This document shows, in pieces, positions 45,501-56,039 of a stretch of 64,000 bases of DNA. The notes under the pieces are model-generated. The model was given only the letters and a program-made list of their open reading frames with translations, made no database searches and had not been told where the DNA came from. The translations under genes and the position numbers were made by a program. The DNA comes from Linanthus parryae (taxonomy: Eukaryota > Streptophyta > Magnoliopsida > Ericales > Polemoniaceae): contig JALGPY010000001.1 in assembly GCA_023055425.1 (NCBI GenBank), positions 69,044,691-69,108,690 on the forward strand, in the 5' to 3' direction. The first letter of the stretch is position 1, and the number at the start of each line of letters is the position of its first letter.

Positions 45501-46509
45501 TGTAGCTTTTCTGGTCTTGTATGTGGATGACATACTACTCATTGGAAACGACATTCCCATGCTGCAATCTGTGAAAGATTGGCTAGGAAAGTGTTTCTCA
45601 ATGAAGGACTTAGGGGAAGCGGCCTATATACTCGGTATAAAGATCTATAGAGATAGATCTAAGAGGTTGCTAGGCCTAAGTCAAAGTACATATATTGACA
45701 AGGTGTTGAAACGATTCAACATGCAAGATTCCAAGAAGGGATTCTTGCCCATGTCACATGGAATCACTCTTTCGAAGAGTGGTTGTCCTTCCAATGAGAT
45801 TGAGAAGGAACGCATGAGTAGGATTCCCTATGCATTGGCCATAGGATCCATCATGTACGCCATGTTATGTACTAGACCATATGTGTCATATGCCTTGAGT
45901 ATGACAAGCAGATACCAATCCAATCCGGGTGAGAGTCACTGGATTGCAGTCAAGAACATCCTAAAGTACTTAAGAAGAACTAAGGATGCTTTCTTGATGT
46001 TTGGCGGTGAGGAAGAGTTGCGTGTAAGGGGTTACACTGATGCAAGCTTCCAAACCGACATAGATGACTTTAGATCACAGTCGGGATATGTGTTTTGCCT
46101 GAATGGAGCAGCGGTGAGCTGGAAGAGTTCCAAGCAAGAGACGGTAGCTGATTCTACAACAGAGGCTGAGTACATTGCTGCAAATGGCGCAGCAAAGGAG
46201 GCTGTTTGGATCAGAAAGTTTGTTTCTGAACTTGGTGTGGTCCCTAGCATTGCGGATCCAGTGGAGTTATTTTGTGACAACACTGGGGCAATCGCGCAAT
46301 CAAAGGAACCCTGATCGCACCAGAAGTCCAAGCACGTGCTCAGGAAGTTTCATCTGATTCGAGATATTATCGATAGAGGAGACGTTCAGATATGCAAGAT
46401 TCCTACAGATGATAATCTGTCAGACCCGCTTACGAAGCCTCTCACGCAATGGAAGCATGAAGGGCACACTAGGAGTATGGGCATACGAGATGCGCCAGAT
46501 TGGCTCTAG
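42559..46509 (+). pseudogene. gag-pol: Element C gag-pol polyprotein, three nonsense codons
   Basis: One frame from the ATG at 42559 to TAG 46507-46509. Gag: LEKDKLSGTNFLDWYRN, LPESYGQFIMNYNM. The zinc knuckle has lost its first Cys (GEGHYCSQPGHWRRNC). Protease VLDTGCGSHIC is intact. Integrase: HCRLGH and CEACLLGK of the zinc domain, then HTDVCGP, LRSDRGGEY and WNGVSERRNR carrying the DDE residues. RT: GCKWVFKKK, MDVKTAFLYG, active site YVDDILLIGND intact. RNase H: GYTDASFQTD, KQETVADSTTEAEYIAA, FCDNTGAIAQ. Stops: TGA 43864-43866, TAG 43951-43953 (both in the integrase zinc region) and TGA 46312-46314 (near the C-terminus). The two TGAs fit single changes from TGG and CGA. Other domains look functional. 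Confidence 0.92.
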
Positions 46510-46511
46510 TG

Positions 46512-46523
46512 CAAGTGGGAGAC
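46512..46523 (+). promoter_or_regulatory. Polypurine tract of element C
   Basis: caagtgggagac directly before the 3' LTR, the usual copia plus-strand primer position and sequence. Confidence 0.85.
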
Positions 46524-47955
46524 TGTTGGATTAGATGCCCTAGAGGCAATCTAGTTTAGTATGAATTTGTATATGGCTAGAAAATTCATTTATTATTTAT
46601 TGGATATTTAATATAATGAAGTCCTTAGATTTACAAACGTGTTGTTTATCTTAAATATCCCTAGTCAAGTATAATGATTAAATGGGACAATCATCTATAG
46701 ACTATTATGGGGTTGAATTGATATGGAGATATCACGATCCAACACATAGGTGTGCATTACGGAATGTTGCACTGGATTGACCCATCACCGAGAAGGCTAC
46801 ATACATGTTATGTTGAGTCACAAGTGCTTCTCGGGGTACAGTGGTATTGTCATCCTTAGACTTGAAGTCACTAGATATTCTAGTTGTGGATCATTGTGAT
46901 CTTGGTAGCGTTAAACGCTACACCGTAACTGGGTAGTTATAAAGGCGTGTACTGGATACAATGAGAAGCAAGCTTAGAGATCGTAGTGGACGTAGAGAGG
47001 ATTTGCCCCTCCCACATAACGGGAGCAAATATCCTAGGCCACTCGAGGGATAGTGCTTATAGAATGTCTGGCCAGACTCAAATAAATCAATATATGGGAT
47101 ATTGATGTTATTTGCACGAATAAGGCTATTCCCATGGATCGAGAAACTAGGGATTGGATATACGAGTGTGACTTGTATGTCTCGTGTCCAATCCGGATAT
47201 GGAGGAAAAGGGATGAGACAATTACTTGTACAAGGTTGTCAATATGACTATTCTATTAGTTGGCTGGAATGGATGTTTTGCTAGAAACCGCTCCATATTA
47301 GCAAATGGTTGCTACCAACTAGATAGAACCTATGAGGTCACATGCTATATAGAGTTGTACTAGATTTGGAATTAATTAATTGGATTAATTAATTAGAAGA
47401 ATCACTTTGCAAACCCTTGCAAACTTAGTAGGGACTAATTTGCAAGGAAGGGACTAAATTGAATTCTAGTAGGACTAGAATAAGTCCTTTAGGTAGTTAA
47501 CAAGGAGTTGTTGGACTATATAAAGGACCCTCCTTCCTTCCTTCCTCATAACTTATGCTCATTATTGATCATAACAAGAGTGGGAGAGAACAAAGGAGAG
47601 AGAGAGCAAGCAACAAGGGCCGAACCCGACCCTTGCCACCGCCCCCTCACCCCGTCGGCCAAAAGAGGGCCGAGCCCCTCTTTTTGTCTCGTTTTGCGTG
47701 ATTCCTTCACCCTCCTCTCATTCCGGGCTAGCACCAAGGAGTTTGGGAGATCTAGGATCAACTCTAGGCGTGGATCAACTATAGAGAACGTGACACTATT
47801 CGCGTTTGAAGTCATCAAGGAGAACCCAAAGGTGTGTTTATGATTTCTTACCTTTACTATCGTTATGCATCTAGACTTGTGATCCTTGGAGGGTTTCGCA
47901 TGGCTATTTGTTTGATTATGCTTCCGTTGCGCGATCCATGAATCAAAACCCTACA
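46524..47955 (+). repeat. 3' LTR of element C
   Basis: 1432 bp, same length as the 5' LTR with about 21 substitutions and no indels seen. Starts TGTTGGATTAG, ends AAAACCCTACA, followed by the second GTAGC. Confidence 0.93.
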
Positions 47956-47960
47956 GTAGC

Positions 47961-48478
47961 TACCTGCGTAGCTAGCAGTGTAGGTAGCTGCCTCCTCGGT
48001 TTGCGCGCCAAACTCCTCGGGATGTTTCGGGATGCGTACCAGGCTCCTCAGGATGTCTCGGGATGACTGCTGATCTTCTCGGAGTGTGTTTCGTCCGTCT
48101 CGAGATGCGTGCCAAACTGCTCTGGATGCCTCGGGATGCGTGCCAGGGTCCTCGGGATGCGTGCCAAGCTTCCTCGGGAAACGTGCCAATCTTCTCGACT
48201 TGCATGCTCTGCTTCTCAGCCTCCTCGGATCCTTCACTCGCATGCCTGCTTCATTTCCGGCTCCTGCACAAGTCCTGTCCCTGCATCAACGACACGAAAC
48301 AAAACCCGTGATCATATCTCGATATGCGTGAAATAAAGCAGTTTATGCGTCTAGGAGATAAAAACAGCAAACCGTGAATTCCCGAGTCAGAAGGGGCAGA
48401 AATCGACTAAAACGCTCATTTAGGACGAAAATACCCCTCAAATTGGGTTAACCGATAACTCCTAGTGAGGAGCTATCA
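47961..48478 (-). repeat. 5' LTR of element B, outer part
   Basis: Continuation of the Athila LTR after C, aligned with 27033-27550: the cctcgggatgcgtgccaggg minisatellite (about 48000-48185), then aattcccgagtcagaagggg, ending gaggagctatca. CGTTC at 48479-48483 is the target duplication. Confidence 0.9.
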
Positions 48479-48483
48479 CGTTC

Positions 48484-50388
48484 CAGACATTGAAGGAAAA
48501 GTTGACGACAACAGCTGTGTTAGCTTTACCCAATGATTCTGGCGAGTTTGATGTTTACAGTAATGCATCGAAGAAGGGTTTATGATGCGTGCTTATGCAA
48601 GAAAGGAAGGTTATTGCCTATGCTTCAAGACAACTGAAAATTCAGGAAGAGAACTATGCTACGCATGACTTAGAGCTTGCAGCAATAGTTTTTGCACTGA
48701 AGATATGGAGACATCACTTGTATGGGTCTGCGTGTAGATTTTATACGGATCATAGCTCTCTCAAGTACATCTTCACGCAGAAAGAGCTAAATAACAGGAA
48801 AAGACGTTGGTTGGAAGTCATAAGGGATTATGATTTGCGTATCCAATACAACGAAGGGAAGGCAAACGTAGTAGCTGATGCGTTAAGCCGAAAATCGAGC
48901 CATACTTTGGATACTATGCTAGTTTTACCTGATCGGCTATGCCGAGAGTTCCAAAAACTTGGAATTGAAGTAGTGAAACAAGGCGGAGTGAAAAATATCC
49001 TTGGAAATATGAAAGTTGTGCCAGATGTCTTAGAAGAAATAAGGAGTAACCAGCCAGGAGATGTGAAGCTGGAATGGAAAAAGAAGAAGATTGCAGAAGG
49101 TCAAGCAAAGGATTTCAAGATCCATGAAGACGGAAGTATCCGCTACAAAGGAAGATGGTGTGTACCACATAAGTGTATGGAAACTAAGGAGAAGGTTATG
49201 CGATAAGAGCACAACACACCTTACTCAGTACACCCAGGAGGTGAAAAACTCTATAAGGACATGAAGAAGATGTTTTGGTGGCCTAACATGAAGAAAGAAG
49301 TGGCAGAATTTGTGGAAAAATGTCTAACTTGTCAAAAGGTGAAGTTTGAACATAAAAGAATGGGAGGCTTAGTACAACCATTAGACATCCCAGTTTGGAA
49401 GTGGGATTCAATTTCGATGGGATTTCGTGACTGCGTTACCGACATCAAAGAATGGACTGAATCAGATTTTGGTCGTAGTTAACAGATTGACCAAGACAGC
49501 AAGGTTCATTCCGATGAAAGACACATGGAATATGGAACTTAGAGCTGATGCGTATATGAAGAACATTGTGAGGTATCATGGAGTACCAAGCTCTATAGTT
49601 TCCGACGGAGATCCTAATTTTCTTTCTCACTTCTGGAAAGCACTCCAGGAGGCATTGGGAACTCAGTTGAAGTTTAGCACGACATTTCACCCTGCTACAT
49701 ATGGACAAACCGAGAGGACAATCCAAACATTGGAAGATATGCTAAGATCGTGTGTTATGGATTTTCAAGGTTCATGAGTTGATAGATTACCTTTAATAGA
49801 ATTCTCCTGCAACAATAGTTATCATGCCATTATTGGAATGGCACCACATGAAGCGTTGTATGGAAGAAAGTGTAGAACACCATTGTGTTGGAACGACATA
49901 AGTGAGACAATAGTAATTGGTCCACAACTTATTGAAGAGATGACAGATAAAGTGAGAGTTATACAGCAGCGAATGAAGGCAGCCCAGGATAGACAAAAGT
50001 CCTATGCTGATCAGAAAAGAAGACCATTGGAATTTCAAGTTGGAGAAAAAGCATTTCTTAAAGTTTCGCCGACTAAGGGAGTCATGAGGTTCAATCAGAA
50101 AGGCAAGTTTAGCCCGAAATTCATTGGATAATATGATGTTATGGAGAATATTGGAGAAGTGGCTTATCGATTGGATTTACAATCGAATTTTGGTCGTGTA
50201 CACAACGTATTCCACGTATCGCAACTGAAGAAGTATATGCCTGATGCATCTCATGTATTAGATCCCGAACCAGTAGAACTGGATCTGCCTTTGAGTTATG
50301 AAGAACATCCTGTCAAGATTCTAGACACCAAGACAAGAAACACCGTAACAAGAGTGTCAAGATTGTAAAGGTCTTATGGACAAATCAC
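48484..50388 (+). pseudogene. pol: Element A RNase H, integrase and start of chromodomain
   Basis: Picks up the pol frame cut at 25930. RNase H: VYSNASKKGL with Asn (48562-48564) where the catalytic Asp is expected and a TGA right after (48583-48585), then [32 protein letters not shown] and [13 protein letters not shown] (49204-49206) precedes the integrase zinc domain (HPGGEKLYKDMKK, CLTCQ). The core begins SMGF, where the first catalytic Asp is Gly. A frameshift near 49430-49480 leads to RLTKTARFIPMKDTW, VSDGDPNF (second Asp kept) and YGQTERTIQTLEDML (Glu kept). Further stops at 49775-49777 and 50129-50131. The C-terminal end has RVHNVFHVSQLKKY and the start of a chromodomain (HPVKILDTKTRN), which is cut at 50388 by solo LTR F. 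Confidence 0.88.
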
Positions 50389-51672
50389 TGAAGGGAGGCG
50401 AATCCCTGGACCAGTTCGATTGCATGTCTGCTATACCGATTAAAATTTCGTTTTCAACATGAACGCTATAATCCCTACTAGGTGGAATTAGGGTTTATAC
50501 CTGCTTCCAAGCTAGTTGATGTAGGTCTGAAATCCTCTGGATCTTCTCCCGTATTCCTGAAGTTCCTCCTTGATGCAAGTGTGGGCTTGCTGCTTCCAGA
50601 ATCCTTCTTGGCCTCCAGACGAATTGCTCTCACTCTCGAAACCCTAGATTTCGGTGTTTATCTTAAGCATCCGAATTCTGAAGACTAAGGACACTTATAT
50701 AGGCTACGGGAGGGACCTGGAGGAGAAAATACGAATCAGGCTCCTAACTTTATTAGGACTTCTGGTTCCACCCGAACCTAGCCCGAATAAGGCTAATAAC
50801 AGTTAGTACCACTAAATAACTGATATTGCACTCCTGTCCATATTCTCAAAAAATAATATTTCAAGCTCCTGTTATTAAATACTTATTATCTCCCCATGTT
50901 AAGATTACAGATATCCGTCGATTAAATTAATTACTTACTAATTCATTTAATCGACCTCTTCCCAATTCCTTTATCCTTACCACTTAACTTATTTGATATG
51001 TCCAGATTACCAAGTAATCTACCTGCAGGGTTTGACATAATCAAAACTTATAAGCTTCATCAAGGGGATATCATCAATCCCATAACCGGGACATGGATTC
51101 CTTCGATATATCAACTTACACCATAGACTCAATAGTATCACCCAACTCATCGAGGTTATTGACTCCATAGGAATCTCACTCACTTGACTTGTCAAAGCAA
51201 TAACTACTAAATACATGTGCACATTGAATATCTAAGGATTAAGTGAATAAGTAATCATAATAACCATGAGACATAGTTTGTCTTGTTATGTCAGTACAAA
51301 GACAATAATCTCAACTTGGTCCTGTTCAATATACACAAAGTATACTAGCACATTGAGTTGAAACTATAGTATGAACTATACTGTTTTCTGTAGCCAAGAT
51401 AGACCTACTAAAACAATGTGCTACAATCTTTCCAATGGTTTGTCTAATTCCATCTAGATTGTGAACTCACAACTTTCATTCCACAAGAACCGAAGATAAG
51501 ATCTTCTGTGTGTAAGCTATACTCTACACACCAGATCTTCTACTATGCAGAACAATAGACAACTATGCACAATAATAATATAATGCAAAAACATTGCCCA
51601 AAACCATTCTCATAAATATCAAATTCATATAATCCAATACAAAAAGCATGGCTTTTAGTATTCAATCCAACA
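50389..51672 (-). mobile_element. Solo copia-type LTR (F) in the chromodomain of A
   Basis: 1284 bp. On the minus strand TGTTGGATTGAATAC...CGCCTCCCTTCA; flanked by ATCAC at 50384-50388 and 51673-51677. The chromodomain reading resumes immediately after the second ATCAC. There is no internal region, so it is a solo LTR formed by recombination between two LTRs. Different in sequence from LTR C, and no second copy in the window. Confidence 0.85.
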
Positions 51673-51677
51673 ATCAC

Positions 51678-51755
51678 CTCACTGAAGAGGCAACTTGGGA
51701 AGCGGAGGATGATATGAGGAAGAAGTACCCTCACCTGCTTGACGAGGTACCTTGA
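51678..51755 (+). pseudogene. Element A chromodomain, C-terminal piece
   Basis: ctcactgaagaggcaacttg and following encode EEATWEAEDDMRKKYPHLL and a stop at 51753-51755. The TWE and acidic-helix pattern is the end of the chromodomain carried by Tekay/Del chromoviruses, which tethers the integration complex to modified histones. It is separated from its first half by solo LTR F. Confidence 0.85.
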
Positions 51756-52003
51756 GTTACGAGGACGTCACTCCTCTCAGGGGGAGAGGATGTAATCCTT
51801 CGTTTTTCTTTAATACAGTACTACTTATAGTATATTGCATATCATTCATGACCTTAGGTTTGCATTTAGTAGTTGTACCATTGAAGGATTTTTCATACCT
51901 TATTGAGGTTAAGTTTTAGTTTAAAATTCAAGGACAAATTCTCATTAAGGAGGGAGGTATTGTTTAAACTTCGAGGACGAAGTTCTCTTTAAGGAGGGAA
52001 GGA
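51756..52003 (+). promoter_or_regulatory. Element A 3' region with duplicated polypurine tract
   Basis: Two similar segments of about 41 bp, 51919-51959 and 51962-52003, each read gtttaaa..tc.aggac.aa.ttctc.ttaaggaggga; the second abuts the LTR and is the likely polypurine tract. A third looser match (tacgaggacgtcactcctct then cagggggagagga) is at 51757-51790. The repeated unit couples an aggacga word with a purine tract. Confidence 0.7.
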
Positions 52004-54318
52004 TGAAATACCCCGTTTCGTGACTACGGGTATTTTGTGATATTATTATAAGTGTTGGGAAGTTAATTTAATTGTAGAGAGTTAATTATAATGGCTACGA
52101 GAGTTTGGGGAATCTTTGTGACTTTAATCAAAGGTTTTAGTGTCTTTTACTTGAGTTTGGGGAGGTAGTTGTCTTTTGACAAAACTAAGGGGGAATAAGT
52201 GTCTTTTGATCTAACTTTTCTTCTTACATAAAAGTTTCCTAATTCAAGAGGGTTTCCTACTTATGAAGTTGATTTTATTTCCATCTCTCATAAAACCCTC
52301 ACTCTTCCTATTTTCTCTATCTCTCTCTCACATCTCCCTCACTCTCTACCCGTCCCTCTCTCAGTCTCTCTCGTCTCTCTACCCGACGGCAGCCACCCCA
52401 CCACAGCCGCCATCTCTCTCTTTTCCGTTAAGGTAATCTCTCTCTCTCTCTCTCTCTCTTTTTCTCTTTTCCTTCTTTCTCTCTTTCTCTCTCTCTCTCT
52501 CCGTCCGCCTCTCTCTCCGTCCGGCCTCCATGGCGGCGGGTTTGAGGTAGTTTTGTTTCTTCTTTTCTTTTCTCTTGTTGATCTCTTCTTCTTGTGATCA
52601 CTTGTTAGTGATTCATGTATGTTGCATGTAATCTTTAATTTTCAGTTTGTTATTGTTAGGATCATTGTTCATGGATTTGTAGGATTGATAATCAATTTTT
52701 AGGGTTTATCATGTTATTGGGTGTTGGGAAGAAACCGTAGTTTGGAGGAGAAGTTTAATTAAGTGATTTGGGTGTTTGAATGATCATAGTATGTGGATAA
52801 CAAATTGATTTGAATGTGAGAATCATGTTATATTAGGTTTAGTATGAATATAGGATGAATTAGATGCTTGGGGGAAAAGTTTCATGAAGATTGACAATTC
52901 CCGTATGGATATTTTGAGTGAAATTGGAAACTTGAAACTAGTGTAACTTTTGATTCAGGAATCGAAATTAAGATCCGTTTGAGCCTAAACTTATTATTTA
53001 AAACGTTTTGAATCAAATGGAACTGTTTTTATACCATGATCTGTTTGGGAAACTGGAGTAATAGATTGGTGGAGTTATGATAGATTATGTATGCTTTAGG
53101 TTAGAGGATTTTGAAGCAAAGTTTTGGGTTTTGTTTTGAAGTATGAATTGAGTGGGATGTTAGGATGGTGTTAGAACCCTAAACCATTGACTATCATATG
53201 CGTGTAATTAGTATAGCAAGTATATTGCTAGAATATTTGTTTGATTAGAATATTGTTACGTGTAGGTAACGAGTTCGTCGACGACGAGTACGTAGAGTAC
53301 GTTGATTGAGTTGCTATAGTTGGATTTGCTTTGAGGTAAGTAAACATGCAAAGCCTAGTGTGCTTAACTCTTTCGTGTCAAACGAATTCTTGTATTTCTT
53401 TACGTCTCAAAATGTGTTTATGTGATGTGACATGCAATATGTGATTTTTACATGTTAAATGCTTTTCTTGAAAATATCACCATGATAATGATAATACATT
53501 AATACGTAAAGTGGAAGAGTTGTGCGGGGACATTTATTATTGGTTACTATTGGCATTGGACGGTTTGATCTCGGTCTTCCGTTTCAATTTATTTTTATTT
53601 AATCCGGTTGCAAGTCCCCGGATAGCTCCTTGTACTCATTCCTCTGGCCGCTAGAGTCTTTGGGCGGTGTCGACGCTTAAGGTCTTGGATTCTTGCGAGA
53701 TGGTTTGGTTTCCCCCGTCACAACGAATAAATAATGAGTATTTTGGTTTTGTTAAAGAAAACGAGTTAACGATGGATTTTGGATTTTCCTAATGATTATG
53801 GAAATTGGTTGGAAATATTATGGAATTGGGAACTCTTATGTTTTATTACAAGATTCAAAATTTATTTCCGCTGTGTTTGCGAAAAACTCTTACTTATAAA
53901 TGAGAAGTTGTTTTATAACTATCCCATCATCGTTTTACATGTTTGGGTGTTTATTTACCAGTATTTCATGCCTATTTTGTGCTGTGGTGTTTCTTTTTGA
54001 TTCCGCACCACAGGTTTAGAGGATGGTTATCGGGCGTAGAAGGGGACGCGTATCATCACATTGAATAATAGTAGTAGTATTTCATTTGAATTTGAATTTG
54101 TATTTGAATTCTTTAGAAGTTTAAACACTTTAGTTTGTTATGCCGGTTTGTGGCTAGGATGTTGGATTGTAATAATGAATAATTTCAATTTGTTTTAATT
54201 ATTATTGTGGATGTTTGTGCTTGAGAACCATGTTATAAAATCTCCTTGTATCCGGGCTCCTCTCGGGTACGGAGTGACATCCCCGGGTCTCCGACTTGGG
54301 CCATTTGGGGGTGTTACA
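52004..54318 (+). repeat. 3' LTR of element A
   Basis: 2315 bp, tgaaataccccg...gggtgttaca, with the CT-rich microsatellite tract at about 52315-52520. It holds the uninterrupted Helitron target (gaactcttatgttttatt at about 53828-53845). Followed by AGATG (54319-54323). Confidence 0.92.
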
Positions 54319-54323
54319 AGATG

Positions 54324-55917
54324 TATCAAGTTTGAGGAAAATCTTTCAGTTACTGAACTGGAAAAGATATCAAAAAACTACAAGGCCATGAATCTGTTAT
54401 AATGTGCTCTTAATGTAGATTAGTTCAACAGAGTGTCAAATTGCAAGAGTGCCAAAGAAGTATGGGATGAACGGGTTGTGACATATGAAGGAACTAGCCA
54501 GGTTAAGCAGACCAAAATCAACATACTTCTGAGGCAATATGAGTTATCCAAGATGAATTCAGATGAGACACATCAAGAAAATGTTCAAAAGATTCACTGA
54601 TGCGGTGAATAATCTGGAGTCACTGGGAAAGAAGTTCTCAAATGAGGAGAATGTTAGGAAATTCTGAGAAGCTTTCCAAAGGCCAAGTGGGAGCCAAAGA
54701 CAACAGCCATTGAGGAGGCTCACAATTTAAGTCTTCTTCAGCTAGATGATCTACAAGGAAAGCTGCTCACTCATGAAATGTCTATGAAGGATGTGGAAGG
54801 AGATTTGAGTGAAAACATCAACAACTTAGCACTTAAGTCCAAAGATAGTGAAAAGTCTCAAAGCCTTGAGACTGAAGATGAGCATGATGATGAAGAGGCT
54901 TTAGCATTGATCTCCAAGGCCTTGGCCAGGATTCTTAAGAAGAAAAGAAATTCTGGTAACAGGGATTACAACAGAGAGAGATCAAGACCTTCAGGCAGCA
55001 AGGACTACAAAGGTAAACCTTCATCACAGTCACATAAAACTAAAGTAATGAATTGTTTTGAGTGTGGTGATGCAGATCATTTAGTAAGGGACTGTCCACA
55101 AAATAAGAAGAACAAGAACTTTCAGAAGAAAGATAGTGACAACAGAAGGAAGAAAGCCATGATGGCTTCCTGGAGTGATTCTGAGTCAGCAAGTGACTCA
55201 GACACAGAATAAGATCAAGCAAGCTTATGCTTCATGGCAAAGAATGATGAGGAAAAATCATCAGACAGACATATTAAAGATATGGTAAAAAATCTACTGG
55301 CTAGTCCTTATGATGTGCTTCCTGAAATTCTCAAGAGTATGTTTTTAAATGAGGAAAGTTATAGAAATGACATTTATGCTTTAAAGATTAAGATTCGTGA
55401 GCAAATAAAAGAAAACCTGGACCTAGTTTTTACAAACAAAACTGTTGAACTTTCTAAGACAAAGCTTGAAAAGGACTTCAAGGCCTTGGACAGCAGGTTC
55501 AAAGCCTTGAGGGCACAGATAAAAGAGGTTGTTGATCAAAACACTCTTTTGACTGAAAGATATGTTGATCCAAAGACTCATTCTGAGAATTTTGAACAAT
55601 AAATCTGTTCTTTGACTGAGAAACTTCAAAAGTCTAAGAAGGTCCTAGCTAGTTTTACAGGCTCAGAACATAACCTGAATCTCATTCTTGGAGGAAGTCT
55701 GAAATCAATGCATAAAAGTGGGATTGGCTACAATCCAAATTTTCCAAAGATAAGCCAAACTACTTTTGTCAAATCTGGTAGCAGACATTCTCCAAAATGT
55801 CATTACTGTGGAAAAATTGGTCATGTCAGATTAACTTGTCCCTTCAGAAGATCAGAACCTCACATTATGAGGAATACTTATCCTTATCAGCTTAAGGGAC
55901 AGGTTAGGCAGATTTGA
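54324..55917 (+). pseudogene. gag: Element E gag, 3' part
   Basis: Resumes the frame cut at 15730 (RCIKFEENLSVTELEKISKN), with stops at 54400-54402 and several more before 54780. The 54778-55212 stretch ends with a CCHC knuckle CFECGDADHLVRDC (about 55054-55095). A coiled-coil-like region rich in Lys, Glu and Leu follows (55234-55602). A second knuckle, CHYCGKIGHVRLTC, is at about 55799-55840. Two knuckles far apart suit the SIRE lineage. The recurrent AAGGCCTTG word is translated here as SQSLE, SKAL or FKAL in different frames. Confidence 0.8.
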
Positions 55918-56039
55918 GTTCCAAAAGGAATTAGGCCACCAAACATGGCTGATTCTGAGTATGACTCAAACATGTGCACTTGTTCTAACAGCCTGTTGAG
56001 GCAATGATTTATTTTTGCAGGATGTCACCAAGGCCTTGA

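Larger units (their letters stand above)
39445..47955 (+). mobile_element. Ty1/copia element (C), youngest layer, nearly intact
   Basis: Two 1432-bp LTRs (39445-40876, 46524-47955) with no length difference, target duplication GTAGC at 39440-39444 and 47956-47960, an initiator-Met primer site, a single-frame gag-pol (42559-46509) and a polypurine tract at 46512-46523. By eye the LTRs differ at about 21 positions (1.5 percent). Lineage is Tork/Angela-like by Gag pattern and LTR length, tentative. Only three nonsense codons spoil the polyprotein. The same LTR family left remnant D at 11220-12466. Confidence 0.92.
25931..48478 (-). mobile_element. Athila-type Ty3/gypsy element (B), inserted in pol of A
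   Basis: Minus-strand element. The 3' LTR is 25931-27550; the 5' LTR is 38289-48478, itself split by copia element C. Target duplication CGTTC is at 25926-25930 and 48479-48483. The primer site is the Asp-tRNA complement typical of Athila. Order on the minus strand: gag-pro, RT, RNase H, integrase, long spacer, env-like ORF, 3' region, polypurine tract. About 13 base differences per kb between the LTRs by eye, so it is rather young. Gag-pol has one nonsense codon and two frameshifts. Confidence 0.92.
15731..54318 (+). mobile_element. Chromodomain Ty3/gypsy element (A; Tekay/Del-like), inserted in gag of E
   Basis: LTRs 15731-21187 (swollen by a Helitron) and 52004-54318 flank a plus-strand internal region: an extra ORF (21605-22234), gag, protease, RT, RNase H, integrase, and a chromodomain split by solo LTR F. 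Target duplication AGATG is at 15726-15730 and 54319-54323. The C-terminal chromodomain after integrase places it among chromoviruses. Without the Helitron, LTR lengths agree (about 2325 and 2315 bp). Many substitutions between the LTRs and several lost catalytic residues show it is older than B and C. Confidence 0.9.
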
